Source of the DNA: a bacterium
GTDB taxonomy: Bacteria; Planctomycetota; UBA8108; UBA1146
DNA length: 36,255 bases
NCBI GenBank assembly: GCA_029976805.1
Contig: JAPOLY010000023.1
Location: 1 to 36,255 of the forward strand
Reading direction: 5' to 3'
The translations under genes and the position numbers were made by a program. Shown here one piece after another: positions 7,302 to 16,600 of this stretch. Numbering within the stretch: position 1 is the stretch's first letter; the number at the start of each line of letters is the position of its first letter. Under the pieces are notes generated by a model that saw only the letters and a list, made by a program, of their open reading frames with translations, made no database searches and had not been told where the DNA came from.

Positions 7302-9011
7302 CTAGCTGACGATGGTCTCCTTGACGACTTCCTCGATGGTGGTCACCCCGTCGTAAATGTGAATCAGGCCGGCATCCCTGAGGGTCTGCATTCCCTCCTC
7401 GCGGGCCGCATTCTGCAATTCCTGGGTACTGGCACCGTCCATGATCATGTCGCGGATCCGGTCCGACATCAGCATGATCTCGAAGAGCGCAATTCGCCCC
7501 TTGTATCCTGAACCGTTGCAGACCTTGCAGCCTTTTCCGTAGAAGAAGGTACGGCCTTGAACGTCGGATCGGGTCAACTCCAGCTCCATCAACACCTCAT
7601 CGGTCGGCTCAAACTCTTCCTTGCAGGCATCGCAAACGCGTCTCACCAGACGCTGGGCGACCACTGCCTCGACCGTCGCGGTCAAAAGGAACGCCTCGAC
7701 CCCGAGGTCGACCAATCGAATCACAGAGGAGGGTGCATCGTTGGTGTGGAGGGTGGAGAACACGATGTGACCGGTGAGGCTCGCCTCAACGGCAATCTGC
7801 GCGGTCTCAAGGTCACGGATCTCACCGACGAGAATCTTGTCCGGGTCCTGACGCAGGATTGCCCGCAGGCAAGCCGCGTAGGTCACACCGATCTCTTCGT
7901 TGATGGGAATCTGCACAATACCGTCGATGTTGTACTCCACCGGGTCCTCGGTGGTGATGATCTTCGTTTCAGGATCATTCGCTTCATTGAGACATGAATA
8001 GAGCGTGGTGGTTTTTCCCGAACCGGTGGGCCCGGTCACAAGAATGATTCCGTTCGGCTTCATGATCAGCTTACGGATGGTCTCGAGATCCTTGGTGCGC
8101 AGACCGATGTTCTCCAGATCGAGTGACACCTGACCACGGTCGAGAACCCTCATCACGACCGACTCGCCGTACATTGTCGGCAGCGTCGAGACACGCAAGT
8201 CGACCGGGCGACCAGCGATGTTGAGTTCGATACGACCGTCCTGCGGCAATCGGGTTTCAGCGATGTCCAGGTTGGACATGACCTTGACCCTCGAGATCAC
8301 GGCACGGGCCAGCTGAATCGGCGGCGGCATCATCTCGTAGAGGACGCCGTCGACCCTGTAGCGAATCTTGAATTCTTTCTCGAACGGCTCCAGGTGGATA
8401 TCGGAGGCTCGGTCCTTGATAGCGGAGAGCAGCACCATGTTGAGCAGCTTGACGACGGGCGCCGCATTGACGTCCTTCTCCAGCTGATCCATATCCATCA
8501 TCTCGTGACGATTGTCGTCCATCACTTCCATGTCGCCGCCGTCCATGGAACCGAGAAGACTCTCCATCGATTCCGAACGGTCAGAGTAGTACTTCTCCAG
8601 TGCGGCTTCGACTGCAGCGGGATCGCTGAGCGCGCCCTTGACGTCGACGTTGAGCATGAACTTCATATCGTCCAGTGCGCTGACATTTTGCGGATCTGCA
8701 AGAGCCAGAGTCAAAACACTGCCATCGAAATCCACCGGAATCACCTGATAGGTTTCCGCCACATGAGCGGGAACCATATCGAGCAAGTCTGTAGTCATGA
8801 CCACTTCGCCAAGATCGACCGGTTCCATGCCCGATTGACGGGCGATGGCCAGACGGATGTCATCGTCATTGACCAGTCCCTTGTCGACGAGGATTTTGCC
8901 GATGGCTCCACCCTTGTCTTTTTGGGTCTGCAGCGCTTCCTGGATATCCAGTTCGGAGACTTTCCCCATCTCTTTGAGGATCTGTCCGAGTGGCTGGGAT
9001 GTAATCGCCAT
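7302..9011 (-). CDS. pilB: PilB/GspE-family secretion ATPase with MshEN domain (downstream copy)
   Basis: This hexameric cytoplasmic ATPase powers pilin or pseudopilin assembly through the PilC/GspF protein encoded next. It has 569 residues. An MshEN domain (about 1-145) begins with LGQILKEMGKVSELDIQEAL; this domain binds cyclic di-GMP in several relatives. A Met- and Asp-rich linker (about 149-180) follows, then N2 (about 185-300; SDIHLEPFE) and the ATPase core. Motifs are all standard: Walker A GPTGSGKT (327-334), Asp box TTEDPVEYN, Walker B/arginine region RQDPDKILVGEIRD (388-400), and His box TGHIVFSTLHTND. A zinc site is formed by Cys460, Cys463, Cys495 and Cys498. Every catalytic residue is canonical, so this is the copy most likely to work as the motor. 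It starts 48 nt after its paralogue. Confidence 0.94.
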   Translation of the reverse strand: MAITSQPLGQILKEMGKVSELDIQEALQTQKDKGGAIGKILVDKGLVNDDDIRLAIARQSGMEPVDLGEVVMTTDLLDMVPAHVAETYQVIPVDFDGSVLTLALADPQNVSALDDMKFMLNVDVKGALSDPAAVEAALEKYYSDRSESMESLLGSMDGGDMEVMDDNRHEMMDMDQLEKDVNAAPVVKLLNMVLLSAIKDRASDIHLEPFEKEFKIRYRVDGVLYEMMPPPIQLARAVISRVKVMSNLDIAETRLPQDGRIELNIAGRPVDLRVSTLPTMYGESVVMRVLDRGQVSLDLENIGLRTKDLETIRKLIMKPNGIILVTGPTGSGKTTTLYSCLNEANDPETKIITTEDPVEYNIDGIVQIPINEEIGVTYAACLRAILRQDPDKILVGEIRDLETAQIAVEASLTGHIVFSTLHTNDAPSSVIRLVDLGVEAFLLTATVEAVVAQRLVRRVCDACKEEFEPTDEVLMELELTRSDVQGRTFFYGKGCKVCNGSGYKGRIALFEIMLMSDRIRDMIMDGASTQELQNAAREEGMQTLRDAGLIHIYDGVTTIEEVVKETIVS

Positions 9012-9059
9012 TTGTCACCTCACCGCCTTCACGGGGCGGCACCGTCTGAATGGTTAAAC

Positions 9060-10760
9060 TTATCCGGCGAACTCCGAGGAGTGGGTCACACGAAGGATCT
9101 CTTCCACAGAAGTGATTCCTGCGAGCAGTTTCCTGACCGCGTCCTCCTGAAGGGTCACCATGCCCTCACTGCGAGCCTTGTTTCGCAGGTCCTTCGAAAC
9201 CGACTTGTTGAAGGTCAGGTCACGGAGATCCGGAGACATTTCAAGAAGCTCGTAAATTCCCAGTCGTCCCTTGTATCCAGCCGAGCACTTGTCACACCCC
9301 ACCGGACGGAAAATCTCCTGCCCCTGAACTTCCGTGGAAGTCAGGCCGATCATGCGCAATTCAGTCTCAGCCGGCTCGTAGGGCTCTTTGCAGGCAGGGC
9401 AAAGTTTGCGGATCAGTCGCTGACCCATGATCGAAAGTACTGCCGAGGCGACCAGGAACGGTTTCACACCCATGTCGATGAGTCGGGTCAGTGCCGAGGG
9501 AGCATCGTTGGTGTGCAGGGTCGAGAAAACCAGGTGACCGGTCAGCGCCGCCTGAATCGCGGTGTCCGCGGTTTCCCGGTCTCGAATCTCACCGACGAGA
9601 ATGATGTTCGGTGCCTGACGCATCATTGCGCGCAGGATTCGCGAGAAATCGAGTCCGATCTCGTGTCTCACCTCTGACTGGTTGATTCCGGTGAGGTTGT
9701 ATTCGATCGGGTGCTCAGCGGTGATGATCTTGGTGTCTGGCTTGTTGAGGTTCATCAACGCCGAGTAAAGGGTGGTCGTCTTTCCCGAACCGGTGGGACC
9801 GGTCACCAGGAAGATTCCGTTCGGACGTTTGATGATGCGGTTGAATCGCTTCAGGTCCGATTCGTGGAATCCCAGTTTCTCGAGGTCCACCAGTCCGGCG
9901 TCCTTGTCGAGAATCCTCATGACGATGCTCTCACCGTGGACCGTCGGAATGACCGACACACGAAGGTCGATCTCTTTACCCTGGATCTTGATCTTGATTC
10001 GACCGTCCTGAGGTCTGCGTTTCTCGGCCATGTCCATGCGCGACATGATCTTGACCCTGGAGAGGACAGGTCCCTGAAGTTTCTTCGGTGGTGAATCCAT
10101 CACCTGGCAGACGCCGTCGATACGGTAGCGAACCTGCAGGTGGTGCTCCATGGGCTCGATATGAATATCGGAAGCCCCGCTTTTGAGAGCATTGGCAATG
10201 ATCATGTGCACCAGTTTGATCACCGGAGCATCATTGGCATCCGCATCTTCGCCGGTGTAATCGCCGCGACCGAACTCCACATCCTCGTCCGATCCAGCAT
10301 CTTCACCGAGAACCGAATCATATCCCCCTGCGAGGCGATAGTAGTCGTCCAGTGCCTCTTCGATGGCGTCCGGCATGGCCAGGGCGCAATCGAGATCGAG
10401 ACCGAGAATGAAGCGAATGTTGTCGAGTTTGAAGGCGTAGTCATCCGGATCACCAATGGCGACCACCAGTCTGCGTTCACCTTTTTTGGCGACGGGAATG
10501 ATCTGGTTCTCAATCGCCACCTCTTTGGGGACGAGATCGATGATGTCCTGGGCGATCACGTGTTTGCCAAGGTTCGCGAAGGGCAACTGGTTGTGAATGG
10601 CGAGGGCACGGGTGATCTGCTCTTGGGAGCAGAGCTCCAGGTTGAGCAGCGCTTCCCCGATTCGACAGTTCTCAGCCTTGCCGTATGCGAGGGCTTTTTC
10701 GATCTGGTCTGGGGTTGCCCAGCCCTTCTCGACGAGAATCTCTCCGACTTTTTTCTTCAT
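9060..10760 (-). CDS. pilB: PilB/GspE-family secretion ATPase with MshEN domain (upstream copy, altered Asp box)
   Basis: This 566-residue paralogue of the next gene has the same layout: MshEN (1-145, starting VGEILVEKGWATPDQIEKAL), an acidic linker (about 150-178), N2 (ASDIHIEPMEHH), and the AAA core with Walker A GPTGSGKT (321-328). It also has TGHLVFSTLHTND and two Cys pairs for zinc (CPACKEPYEP and CDKCSAGYKGR). Two normally acidic positions differ. The Asp box reads TAEHPIEY, with His where relatives have Asp, and the segment before Walker B reads RQAPNIILVGEIRD instead of RQDPD. The catalytic Glu of VGEIRD is kept. It could be a second motor, a slower or regulatory partner in a mixed hexamer, or a motor for another pilus or secretion system. 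It is first in the operon, so the promoter should lie in the region after 10760. Confidence 0.93.
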   Translation of the reverse strand: MKKKVGEILVEKGWATPDQIEKALAYGKAENCRIGEALLNLELCSQEQITRALAIHNQLPFANLGKHVIAQDIIDLVPKEVAIENQIIPVAKKGERRLVVAIGDPDDYAFKLDNIRFILGLDLDCALAMPDAIEEALDDYYRLAGGYDSVLGEDAGSDEDVEFGRGDYTGEDADANDAPVIKLVHMIIANALKSGASDIHIEPMEHHLQVRYRIDGVCQVMDSPPKKLQGPVLSRVKIMSRMDMAEKRRPQDGRIKIKIQGKEIDLRVSVIPTVHGESIVMRILDKDAGLVDLEKLGFHESDLKRFNRIIKRPNGIFLVTGPTGSGKTTTLYSALMNLNKPDTKIITAEHPIEYNLTGINQSEVRHEIGLDFSRILRAMMRQAPNIILVGEIRDRETADTAIQAALTGHLVFSTLHTNDAPSALTRLIDMGVKPFLVASAVLSIMGQRLIRKLCPACKEPYEPAETELRMIGLTSTEVQGQEIFRPVGCDKCSAGYKGRLGIYELLEMSPDLRDLTFNKSVSKDLRNKARSEGMVTLQEDAVRKLLAGITSVEEILRVTHSSEFAG

Positions 10761-11367
10761 GCGTGGCCTTCCCTTACAGGGCTTCGAACGGATCGAGGAC
10801 AGAAATCACGCTGTCACCTGTGACTCAAAACTGAATCCACTTCAGGAATCCTGGCGACACCCGGAGAACACTGAACTCCGAATCGCTGAACTCCGAATCA
10901 CTGAACTCCAAAACCGGAGGGGTCCAAACCCCGGGCTCTGAGAACTCAGTTCTTCAGATTCACATTTTCAGATCCACGGGCGAGGAGCGGAAAATTTGGG
11001 ACGAAATCCCACTCCAGAATTCCTGTCACAAATCCCAGAAAAGTGCGCCTGATTCAAAATCGACGATGAACTAAGAACATTGAACACGGGCTGGCGAAGC
11101 GATCAGAAAGGACCGTCAATAAAAATGACGTGACCCCACCTCCCGGCTGTCTCCATCCCCGATATCCAAAAAACCGTCAAAAACGACTCGGGTCGCCTCC
11201 TCAGGCACTCTGGGGCTGACAAATCTCCCTCAGGAGTTTCCGTCAACAAATGATCGTAAAAGATCCCCGATCAGAGTCAAGAAAGGCGAAACAAACCACT
11301 TTTCAGGCTCCAGAGCGAAAAATCCGGCCCTCGGCACCCTCTTCCGAGAAAGCCGCCGCCGGCACCC
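10761..11367. other. Intergenic region between divergent pilB and lipoprotein genes
   Basis: These 607 bp contain no convincing gene on either strand. The operon promoter for the two pilB genes should be here, but no -35/-10 pair on the minus strand is strong enough to name. Visible structure is limited to the 15-bp tandem repeat at 10871-10909 and a short inverted repeat GTCAATAAAAATGAC near 11115. The region from about 10990 has many isolated A-runs, and no codon-like periodicity was apparent by eye. Confidence 0.5.
10871..10909. repeat. 15-bp tandem repeat, 2.6 copies
   Basis: The unit CTGAACTCCGAATCR occurs at 10871-10885 and 10886-10900 with one G/A difference, and a third copy starts at 10901 and is kept for nine bases. 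It lies 110-150 bp upstream of the first pilB gene, within its likely leader or promoter region. Copy-number change could alter spacing there; no function is known. Confidence 0.8.
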
Positions 11368-11396
11368 TTGCCGCTCTGCCGCCCAGAGTCTAGAAT
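11368..11396 (+). promoter_or_regulatory. Candidate sigma-70-type promoter for the lipoprotein/barrel gene
   Basis: TTGCCG (11368-11373) is followed by exactly 17 bases and TAGAAT (11391-11396). Both boxes are close to consensus with ideal spacing. Transcription would start near 11403, giving a leader of about 150 nt before the GTG at 11551, which includes the tandem repeat at 11499-11540. Confidence 0.5.
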
Positions 11397-11498
11397 CCCG
11401 CACTTCTGCCTTGTTTGTGGGGTGAGGTTTTCATTGTGGACTCACCCCCCAAAACAGTGGTGCCCTTGGGACATGGTGTCCCCGGTCACCCAGCCCCA

Positions 11499-11540
11499 GG
11501 GAAGAATTGCCCAAGGGAAGAATTGCCCCAGGAAGAATTG
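11499..11540 (+). repeat. Three-copy tandem repeat in the 5' leader of the lipoprotein gene
   Basis: The element GGGAAGAATTGCCC occurs at 11499-11512 and 11515-11528. A third copy at 11530-11540 keeps only GGAAGAATTG, which runs straight into the GGAG Shine-Dalgarno sequence at 11540-11543. Spacing is 16 then 15 bases. The repeat is outside the coding region as I call it. Each CCC-AA-GGG junction could form a small hairpin. Confidence 0.8.
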
Positions 11541-11550
11541 GAGACCCAAA

Positions 11551-12135
11551 GTGTCCAGTCTCAAGACCGTTGGTATTGCTCTCTTCTGCCTCGTTTACCT
11601 TGCCGGCTGCGCCGGAAACGAGGACTGGATTCGCCTGCGCCCCGATGCCAAGTCCCCCTTCTCCGGAGTGGAACAGCCGATCGAAAAGCCCTACACGGGT
11701 CAGGTCAGCGTCATCTACGGCACCTACGATGACTACGAGGACAACCCTCAGAACCTTTCCGACGTTGACGGATTCGGTCTTTGGGTGAGTGCCCGTCCCA
11801 GCGAGTGGTACATCGCTCCCGAGATCGGATATCTCAATGCGACCGAAGACAACGGCGCACTCGGAGAGATCGACAACTCGGAGGTGTTCTTCGGTGGAAG
11901 AGTCACTGCTGAACTTCCCTTCACCCCCTTCTCGCTGATCGGTGGTGGTGGAATTTCCCAACTCAAGGTACGTGAGTACAACTTCAGTGCCGATGAGAGT
12001 GGTGTCTACTTCCATACCGGTGCATTGCTCCACCTCGGAGACAACGCTCATCTTGGAATCAATTACCGATTCAGCACCTACGATGACATTGCAGACCGTT
12101 CCAACTTCTCGGTCATGACCGGTGTCAACTGGTAA
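11551..12135 (+). CDS. Small outer-membrane lipoprotein with OmpW/OMP-like beta-barrel
   Basis: I start at the GTG at 11551 because GGAG lies seven bases before it and the protein then opens with a textbook lipoprotein signal: a basic Lys, a hydrophobic stretch and the lipobox LAGC with Cys20. Longer starts would put about 60 odd residues ahead of that signal. The 194-residue product has alternating polar/hydrophobic strands rich in Tyr, Gly and Ser (GQVSVIYGTYDDY, FGLWVSARPSEWYIAPEIGY, FFGGRVTAELPF, HLGINYRFSTYDD). It ends in ...VMTGVNW, and a terminal aromatic residue is the usual barrel-assembly signal. It resembles eight-stranded OmpA/OmpW-type barrels, with a lipid anchor in addition. 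I cannot name a specific family or ligand. It is a single-gene unit with its own candidate promoter and a strong terminator. Confidence 0.75.
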   Translation: MSSLKTVGIALFCLVYLAGCAGNEDWIRLRPDAKSPFSGVEQPIEKPYTGQVSVIYGTYDDYEDNPQNLSDVDGFGLWVSARPSEWYIAPEIGYLNATEDNGALGEIDNSEVFFGGRVTAELPFTPFSLIGGGGISQLKVREYNFSADESGVYFHTGALLHLGDNAHLGINYRFSTYDDIADRSNFSVMTGVNW

Positions 12136-12154
12136 CAACAGTTCACCCATATTG

Positions 12155-12194
12155 AAAAAGGCCCCGCACGCTTTGACGTGCGGGGCCTTTTTTT
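12155..12194 (+). terminator. Intrinsic terminator after the lipoprotein/barrel gene
   Basis: A perfect 16-bp stem (AAAAAGGCCCCGCACG at 12155-12170 with its complement at 12177-12192) has a 6-base loop and a run of seven T on the plus strand. The A-run at the left makes it usable on the minus strand too, for the DUF1501 gene that ends at 12230. Confidence 0.93.
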
Positions 12195-12229
12195 GAACTC
12201 GTTTTTTTGAACCCATTGAACAACAGAAT

Positions 12230-13654
12230 TCAGGCGATGATGTCCTTCACCACACGCCCATGGACATCTGTGAGGCGGAAGTCCCTGCCGGCGTAGCGAT
12301 AGGTCAGACGCTCATGGTCGATGCCGAGAAGGTGCAGCATGGTCGCATGCAGGTCATGGACATGTACCTTGTCGATGGCAGCGTGGTAACCGAACTCATC
12401 GGTCTCACCGTAAGAGAAACCACTCTTTACACCGCCCCCTGCCATCCACATGGTAAATCCATGGGGATTGTGATCACGGCCGGTACCGTCCTGGGCCATC
12501 GGTGTTCTGCCAAACTCTCCGCCCCAGAGCACGAGAGTGTCTTCCAGAAGGCCCCGACTTTTCAGATCCTTGATCAGACCTGCGATGGGTTTGTCGACTT
12601 CCTTGGCGTTATTCGAATGATCCCGTTCAAGATTGGTGTGTTGATCCCACTTGTAGGAGTGGGTGCATTGAATGAAACGAACTCCAGACTCGGCGAAACG
12701 CCGTGCCATCAAACACTGGCGACCAAAGTTGTCGGTCGGTTCCTCGTCAATTCCATAAAGTTCGAGAGTCGCTTCGGACTCTCCTGAAAGATCCATCACT
12801 TCCGGTGCTTCGGTTTGCATCTGGAAAGCGAGTTCAAAGGAACGTATCCGAGCTTCCAGTGCATCGTCGGTCTCGCGTTGACCCAGGTGTTCAAGGTTGA
12901 TGTCCTCCAGTAACTCCAACTGAAGCTTCTGAAGTCCTTCATTCCAGTGTTCATTTTTCAAATGATGGATGGTGGCTTCCCGCGCCTTGACGCCGGCATG
13001 TCCAATCGGGGTTCCCTGATATCGGGCTGGCAGGAAACCGCTCGACCAATTGTTGACTCCCCCGTGTCCCAGAGTCGGGCAGATCGTAATGAATCCTGGA
13101 AGGTTGGAGTTCTCCTCACCCAGACCGTACTGGATCCAACTGCCCATACTGGGGCGAACAAAAGTGTCGCTTCCCGTATGCAATGCCAGCAATGCTCCAC
13201 CGTGGGCATCATTGGTTCCATGAAGGCTCTTGATGAAACACAACTCATCGACGATTCCCGCCACATGGGGAAACAGGGTGCTGGCCCACATTCCCGACTC
13301 TCCGTGCTGGCTGAACTCCCAGGGAGATCGCAAAACACCGCCATATTGGCTCGGCTCGGCAAAGGTGACGCGGGGCAAGGGGATCGACAATGGCTTGCCG
13401 TGATCCTTGATCAAACGTGGCTTGTAATCAAAGGTGTCGACCTGCGATGGACCACCGTGCATGAAGAGGAAGATCACTCTTTTCGCCCGTGGAGCGTGAT
13501 GGGGTTGTATCGGACGATCTGCAAAGAGATTCGAAGTACCCAACAGACCTTCAAGAGCCAGAGCTCCGAAACCGGCGCTGCAGCCTTTCAAAAGACTCCT
13601 TCGCGAAATCAGCGGAATTCCATCTGCTCCAGATTGACCCGGTTGAATGATCAC
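12230..13654 (-). CDS. DUF1501 family protein (Tat-exported, sulfatase/alkaline-phosphatase-like fold)
   Basis: I start at the GTG at 13654. It lies 8 nt after the preceding gene's stop with GAGGA just upstream, and it gives a compact Tat signal (ISRRSLLKGCSAGFGALAL, twin Arg at residues 18-19). The longest ORF would overlap the previous gene by about 58 bp. The 474-residue mature part shows the DUF1501 pattern: VIFLFMHGGPSQVDTFDYKP after the signal, SLHGTNDAHGGA, GRQCLMARRFAESGVRFIQ, LWGGEFGRTP and a terminal DLHATMLHLLGIDHERL. The His/Asp/Glu-rich motifs resemble metal ligands of the alkaline-phosphatase superfamily. The substrate is unknown; in Planctomycetota these genes nearly always sit beside a DUF1549/DUF1553 gene, as here, and are suspected of acting on sulfated or other complex polysaccharides. 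This last point is inference from the literature pattern. Confidence 0.92.
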   Translation of the reverse strand: MIIQPGQSGADGIPLISRRSLLKGCSAGFGALALEGLLGTSNLFADRPIQPHHAPRAKRVIFLFMHGGPSQVDTFDYKPRLIKDHGKPLSIPLPRVTFAEPSQYGGVLRSPWEFSQHGESGMWASTLFPHVAGIVDELCFIKSLHGTNDAHGGALLALHTGSDTFVRPSMGSWIQYGLGEENSNLPGFITICPTLGHGGVNNWSSGFLPARYQGTPIGHAGVKAREATIHHLKNEHWNEGLQKLQLELLEDINLEHLGQRETDDALEARIRSFELAFQMQTEAPEVMDLSGESEATLELYGIDEEPTDNFGRQCLMARRFAESGVRFIQCTHSYKWDQHTNLERDHSNNAKEVDKPIAGLIKDLKSRGLLEDTLVLWGGEFGRTPMAQDGTGRDHNPHGFTMWMAGGGVKSGFSYGETDEFGYHAAIDKVHVHDLHATMLHLLGIDHERLTYRYAGRDFRLTDVHGRVVKDIIA

Positions 13655-13662
13655 GTCGTTCC

Positions 13663-16600
13663 TCAATCCAGATACAGAAACTCGCTCGAAGCGAGCAGGG
13701 TTTGACAGAAACTGTGCCACATTTGCTGATCAGAGAAATCTTCCTGCCGACCACTGGAGTTTCTCCATTGGCGAACTTTTTCGAAGTAATTCTTGGCCCT
13801 TTGCTTTTCTTCCGCAGTGGCATTTCGACAAAGAATCTGCTGATAGATTCTGTCCAGACGATCCGAGTCCGAGGCTTCTTCGGCCAGCGCCTGATCAACG
13901 ATTTTCTCTGACGCATTCAAAACCATCGGCGAATTCAAAAAGTAAAGTGCCTGATGGGGAACCACTGTCGAAGGCCTGCGGGCGATGTGGATCGATGGAT
14001 CGTTGTAATCAAATGCACTGAACAACTCGTACATCGCGTTACGAATGATCGGAAGATAGATCGACCTTCGAGGACGGTCATAGCGTGCCTGATTGTTCGA
14101 TTGGTCATTGGTCACATAGCCCCTGTTGCCCGTCATGAGCAGTGTTCCACCCATTTCACGATCCAACTGCCCACTGACCCTCAGGACAGAATCACGGACC
14201 GCTTCTGCGCCGAGACGCCGACGATTCTGACTCCAGAGAAGCCGATTCTCCGGGTCATCGATCATGTACTCCGCATGGCTGATGACCTGTTGACGCCAGG
14301 CCGTGCTGTCGATGATTCTCCGAATCAACCTTTTGATGGACCAGCCATCAGCAATGAAATCACGAGCCAATCGATCGAGGAGCTCCGGGTGACTGGGAGA
14401 AGATCCTCTCAGTCCAAAGTTCGAGGGGGTGCTGACAAGTCCCTCCCCAAAAAGTTGGAGCCAGACTCGATTAACCAGAACTCTGGCAGTCAGTGGGTGG
14501 TCGGGATGGAGCATCCATTCTGCCAGTTGAAGACGCCCGCTCTGATCGGAAGGCATCGTCGGTCCTGTCAAAATATTGCCGATCACCGACATGACTCCTC
14601 TGGGAGTGGATTCTTTTGCCAGACGAAGATGGCTTCCGCGCAGATGCACCGGGATATCAACGATTTCTGCATCGCGAACTCCCAAAGCCATGGAAGCCGC
14701 AGGGGGCTTCATTTGATCGAGTTCGTCCAACTCCTTTTTTGAAGCGGTCAGCTCCACTTTCAGATTTTCAGGGGCATGACGGTCGGCGGTCTGCAGCAGT
14801 TCATACCAGGGACCTGACACTCCTCGGACGCTGGAGCTGATGGCTTTCAATGCTTCGGAAGCGTCATCTTGAGTCGAAAGCTGAAGCAGGTTCTTCCACC
14901 GTTGGGCACGCTCTTCCAGAGTCGAAACACTTGCAGTCCCGAGTAACTCGACCACTTCGGGGGCCAACTGTTTCTTTTGCTCAGCCGTGAGGAACTCCGG
15001 CTGACCATCATGAACAGGCTCTGATGTCCTTTGCCTGGAGCGTTCAGCCCATGCCCCCCAAAGAGGATCTTTCAGTGTCGATGGCCTTTGCAGGAACTCC
15101 AGCCATGCCATCACTCCCTGGTCTTGGACAGGCGAATCAAGGTAGGAGGGTGGCAGAAGGCGAATTCGATCCAGATGGGGAACGGCGGTCCCCCCCACCA
15201 ATTTGAATTGGTGCTTGCCCAGAGAAAGCTCCCTTTTGCCGATGGATTCCCAACGCAAACCCTCGACACTCCAGGTTCCGCTGACATTTCCCAATACCTT
15301 GTCTTCAATTAATTCACCGTCCAGATACAACTTCATCGTCCTCGACTCGAGGGCGGTGTAGCGAATCTGGATTTCGTGCAACCCTTCTTCAAGAATTTCC
15401 AAATCCCAAGTGACCTGCTGTTCCCCGCCCTGAACAGTATGGGCGAGAGGAATTTGCTCATTGCCATACATTCCGGTATTCAGACCCAGCGTCATGGCGC
15501 TGTTCTCAACGACTGTTTTTCCGGGAATTCTCTGGACCCAATCGAGCGCTTCCAACAACTGCTCATCCATTTTCTCGAGGAGCTTGTCTTCATAGTTGTC
15601 GCGAACAACTTCAAGTTGATTCTGACGACGCTCTTCCACACCTGCTCGGCGGGATTCCCAATCTTCCCGATCGGATTTTTCCCGGGGAGTCTCCAGGGAA
15701 ACCTCACGCCAGCGGGATACAAACTCAAAGTTTTCCAGGGTACTGGTTGAGCGAAAGATCCCAGCCATGGCGTAGTAATCTTCATCGGTGACAGGGTCAA
15801 ATTTGTGATCATGACAGCGGGCACAGCCAAGCGTCATTCCCAAAAACACCTGACCTGTCACGTCCAACTGTTCATCCACAATATCGATAGCCAGTTTGTC
15901 CTTGTCCTGCTCCGCCAACATCTTCGGGCCCAAGGCCAGAAAACCGGTACCGATCTGCTGGTCACGCCACTGCTGATCCGTCTCCGGTTCAGGAAGCAAA
16001 TCCCCTGCGATTTGCTCCAGCAGAAAGCGGTCGTACGGTTTGTCCTGATTGAAAGATCGGATCACGTAATCCCGGTAACGCCAGGCTTCACCGAATGCCA
16101 GATTCTCATCGAGACCGTTGGAATCGGAGTAACGAGCCAGATCCAGCCACCACCGCGCCCAGTGCTCACCGAATGCCTTCGACTCGAGAAGTTCGTCGAT
16201 GTAGTTGTCGAGGGCCTCTTCGCTCCCTGCCTGCTGAATCTCTCTCCAACGCTGCCAGTCGAGGGGCAACCCTGTCAACAACTGGGCAGCCCGGCGCGCA
16301 CGGGTGAATCGATCCGCTTCCGGGGCAAAAGACCACCCCTGTTGTTCCAGTGAGGCCAGAATGAAAGCGTCCAGATCCTGACGAACCTGTGAAGTCTCTT
16401 TGACTACGGGAACTCCGGGATCTTTCAAAGGCTGAAATGCCCAGTGCCGACCCCGTTCGGCCATCGGCGGGATCCCCTCGACCCCTTCGCTGCCTGAAGC
16501 GTGGGCAGGCTTTCTCGGGTCCACCAGTCCGTCGTCGATCCATTTCCTGAAAACCGACTTTTCGTCCCCGGTCAGGGGCCCCTCAGGGGGCATCCCCAAC

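Noticed and set aside
8394-9677. 427-codon open frame on the plus strand opposite both pilB genes
   Set aside because: It is antisense to two well-conserved ATPase genes, runs across their junction, has His-rich, low-homology composition and no ribosome-binding site; it is a codon-usage shadow.
10871-11540. Short tandem repeats considered as a CRISPR remnant
   Set aside because: Units are 14-16 bp, directly adjacent without spacers, and no cas gene is present.
11431-12216. 261-codon minus-strand frame opposite the lipoprotein/barrel gene
   Set aside because: The plus strand has promoter, Shine-Dalgarno, lipobox and terminator; the minus frame runs through the terminator hairpin and resembles no protein.
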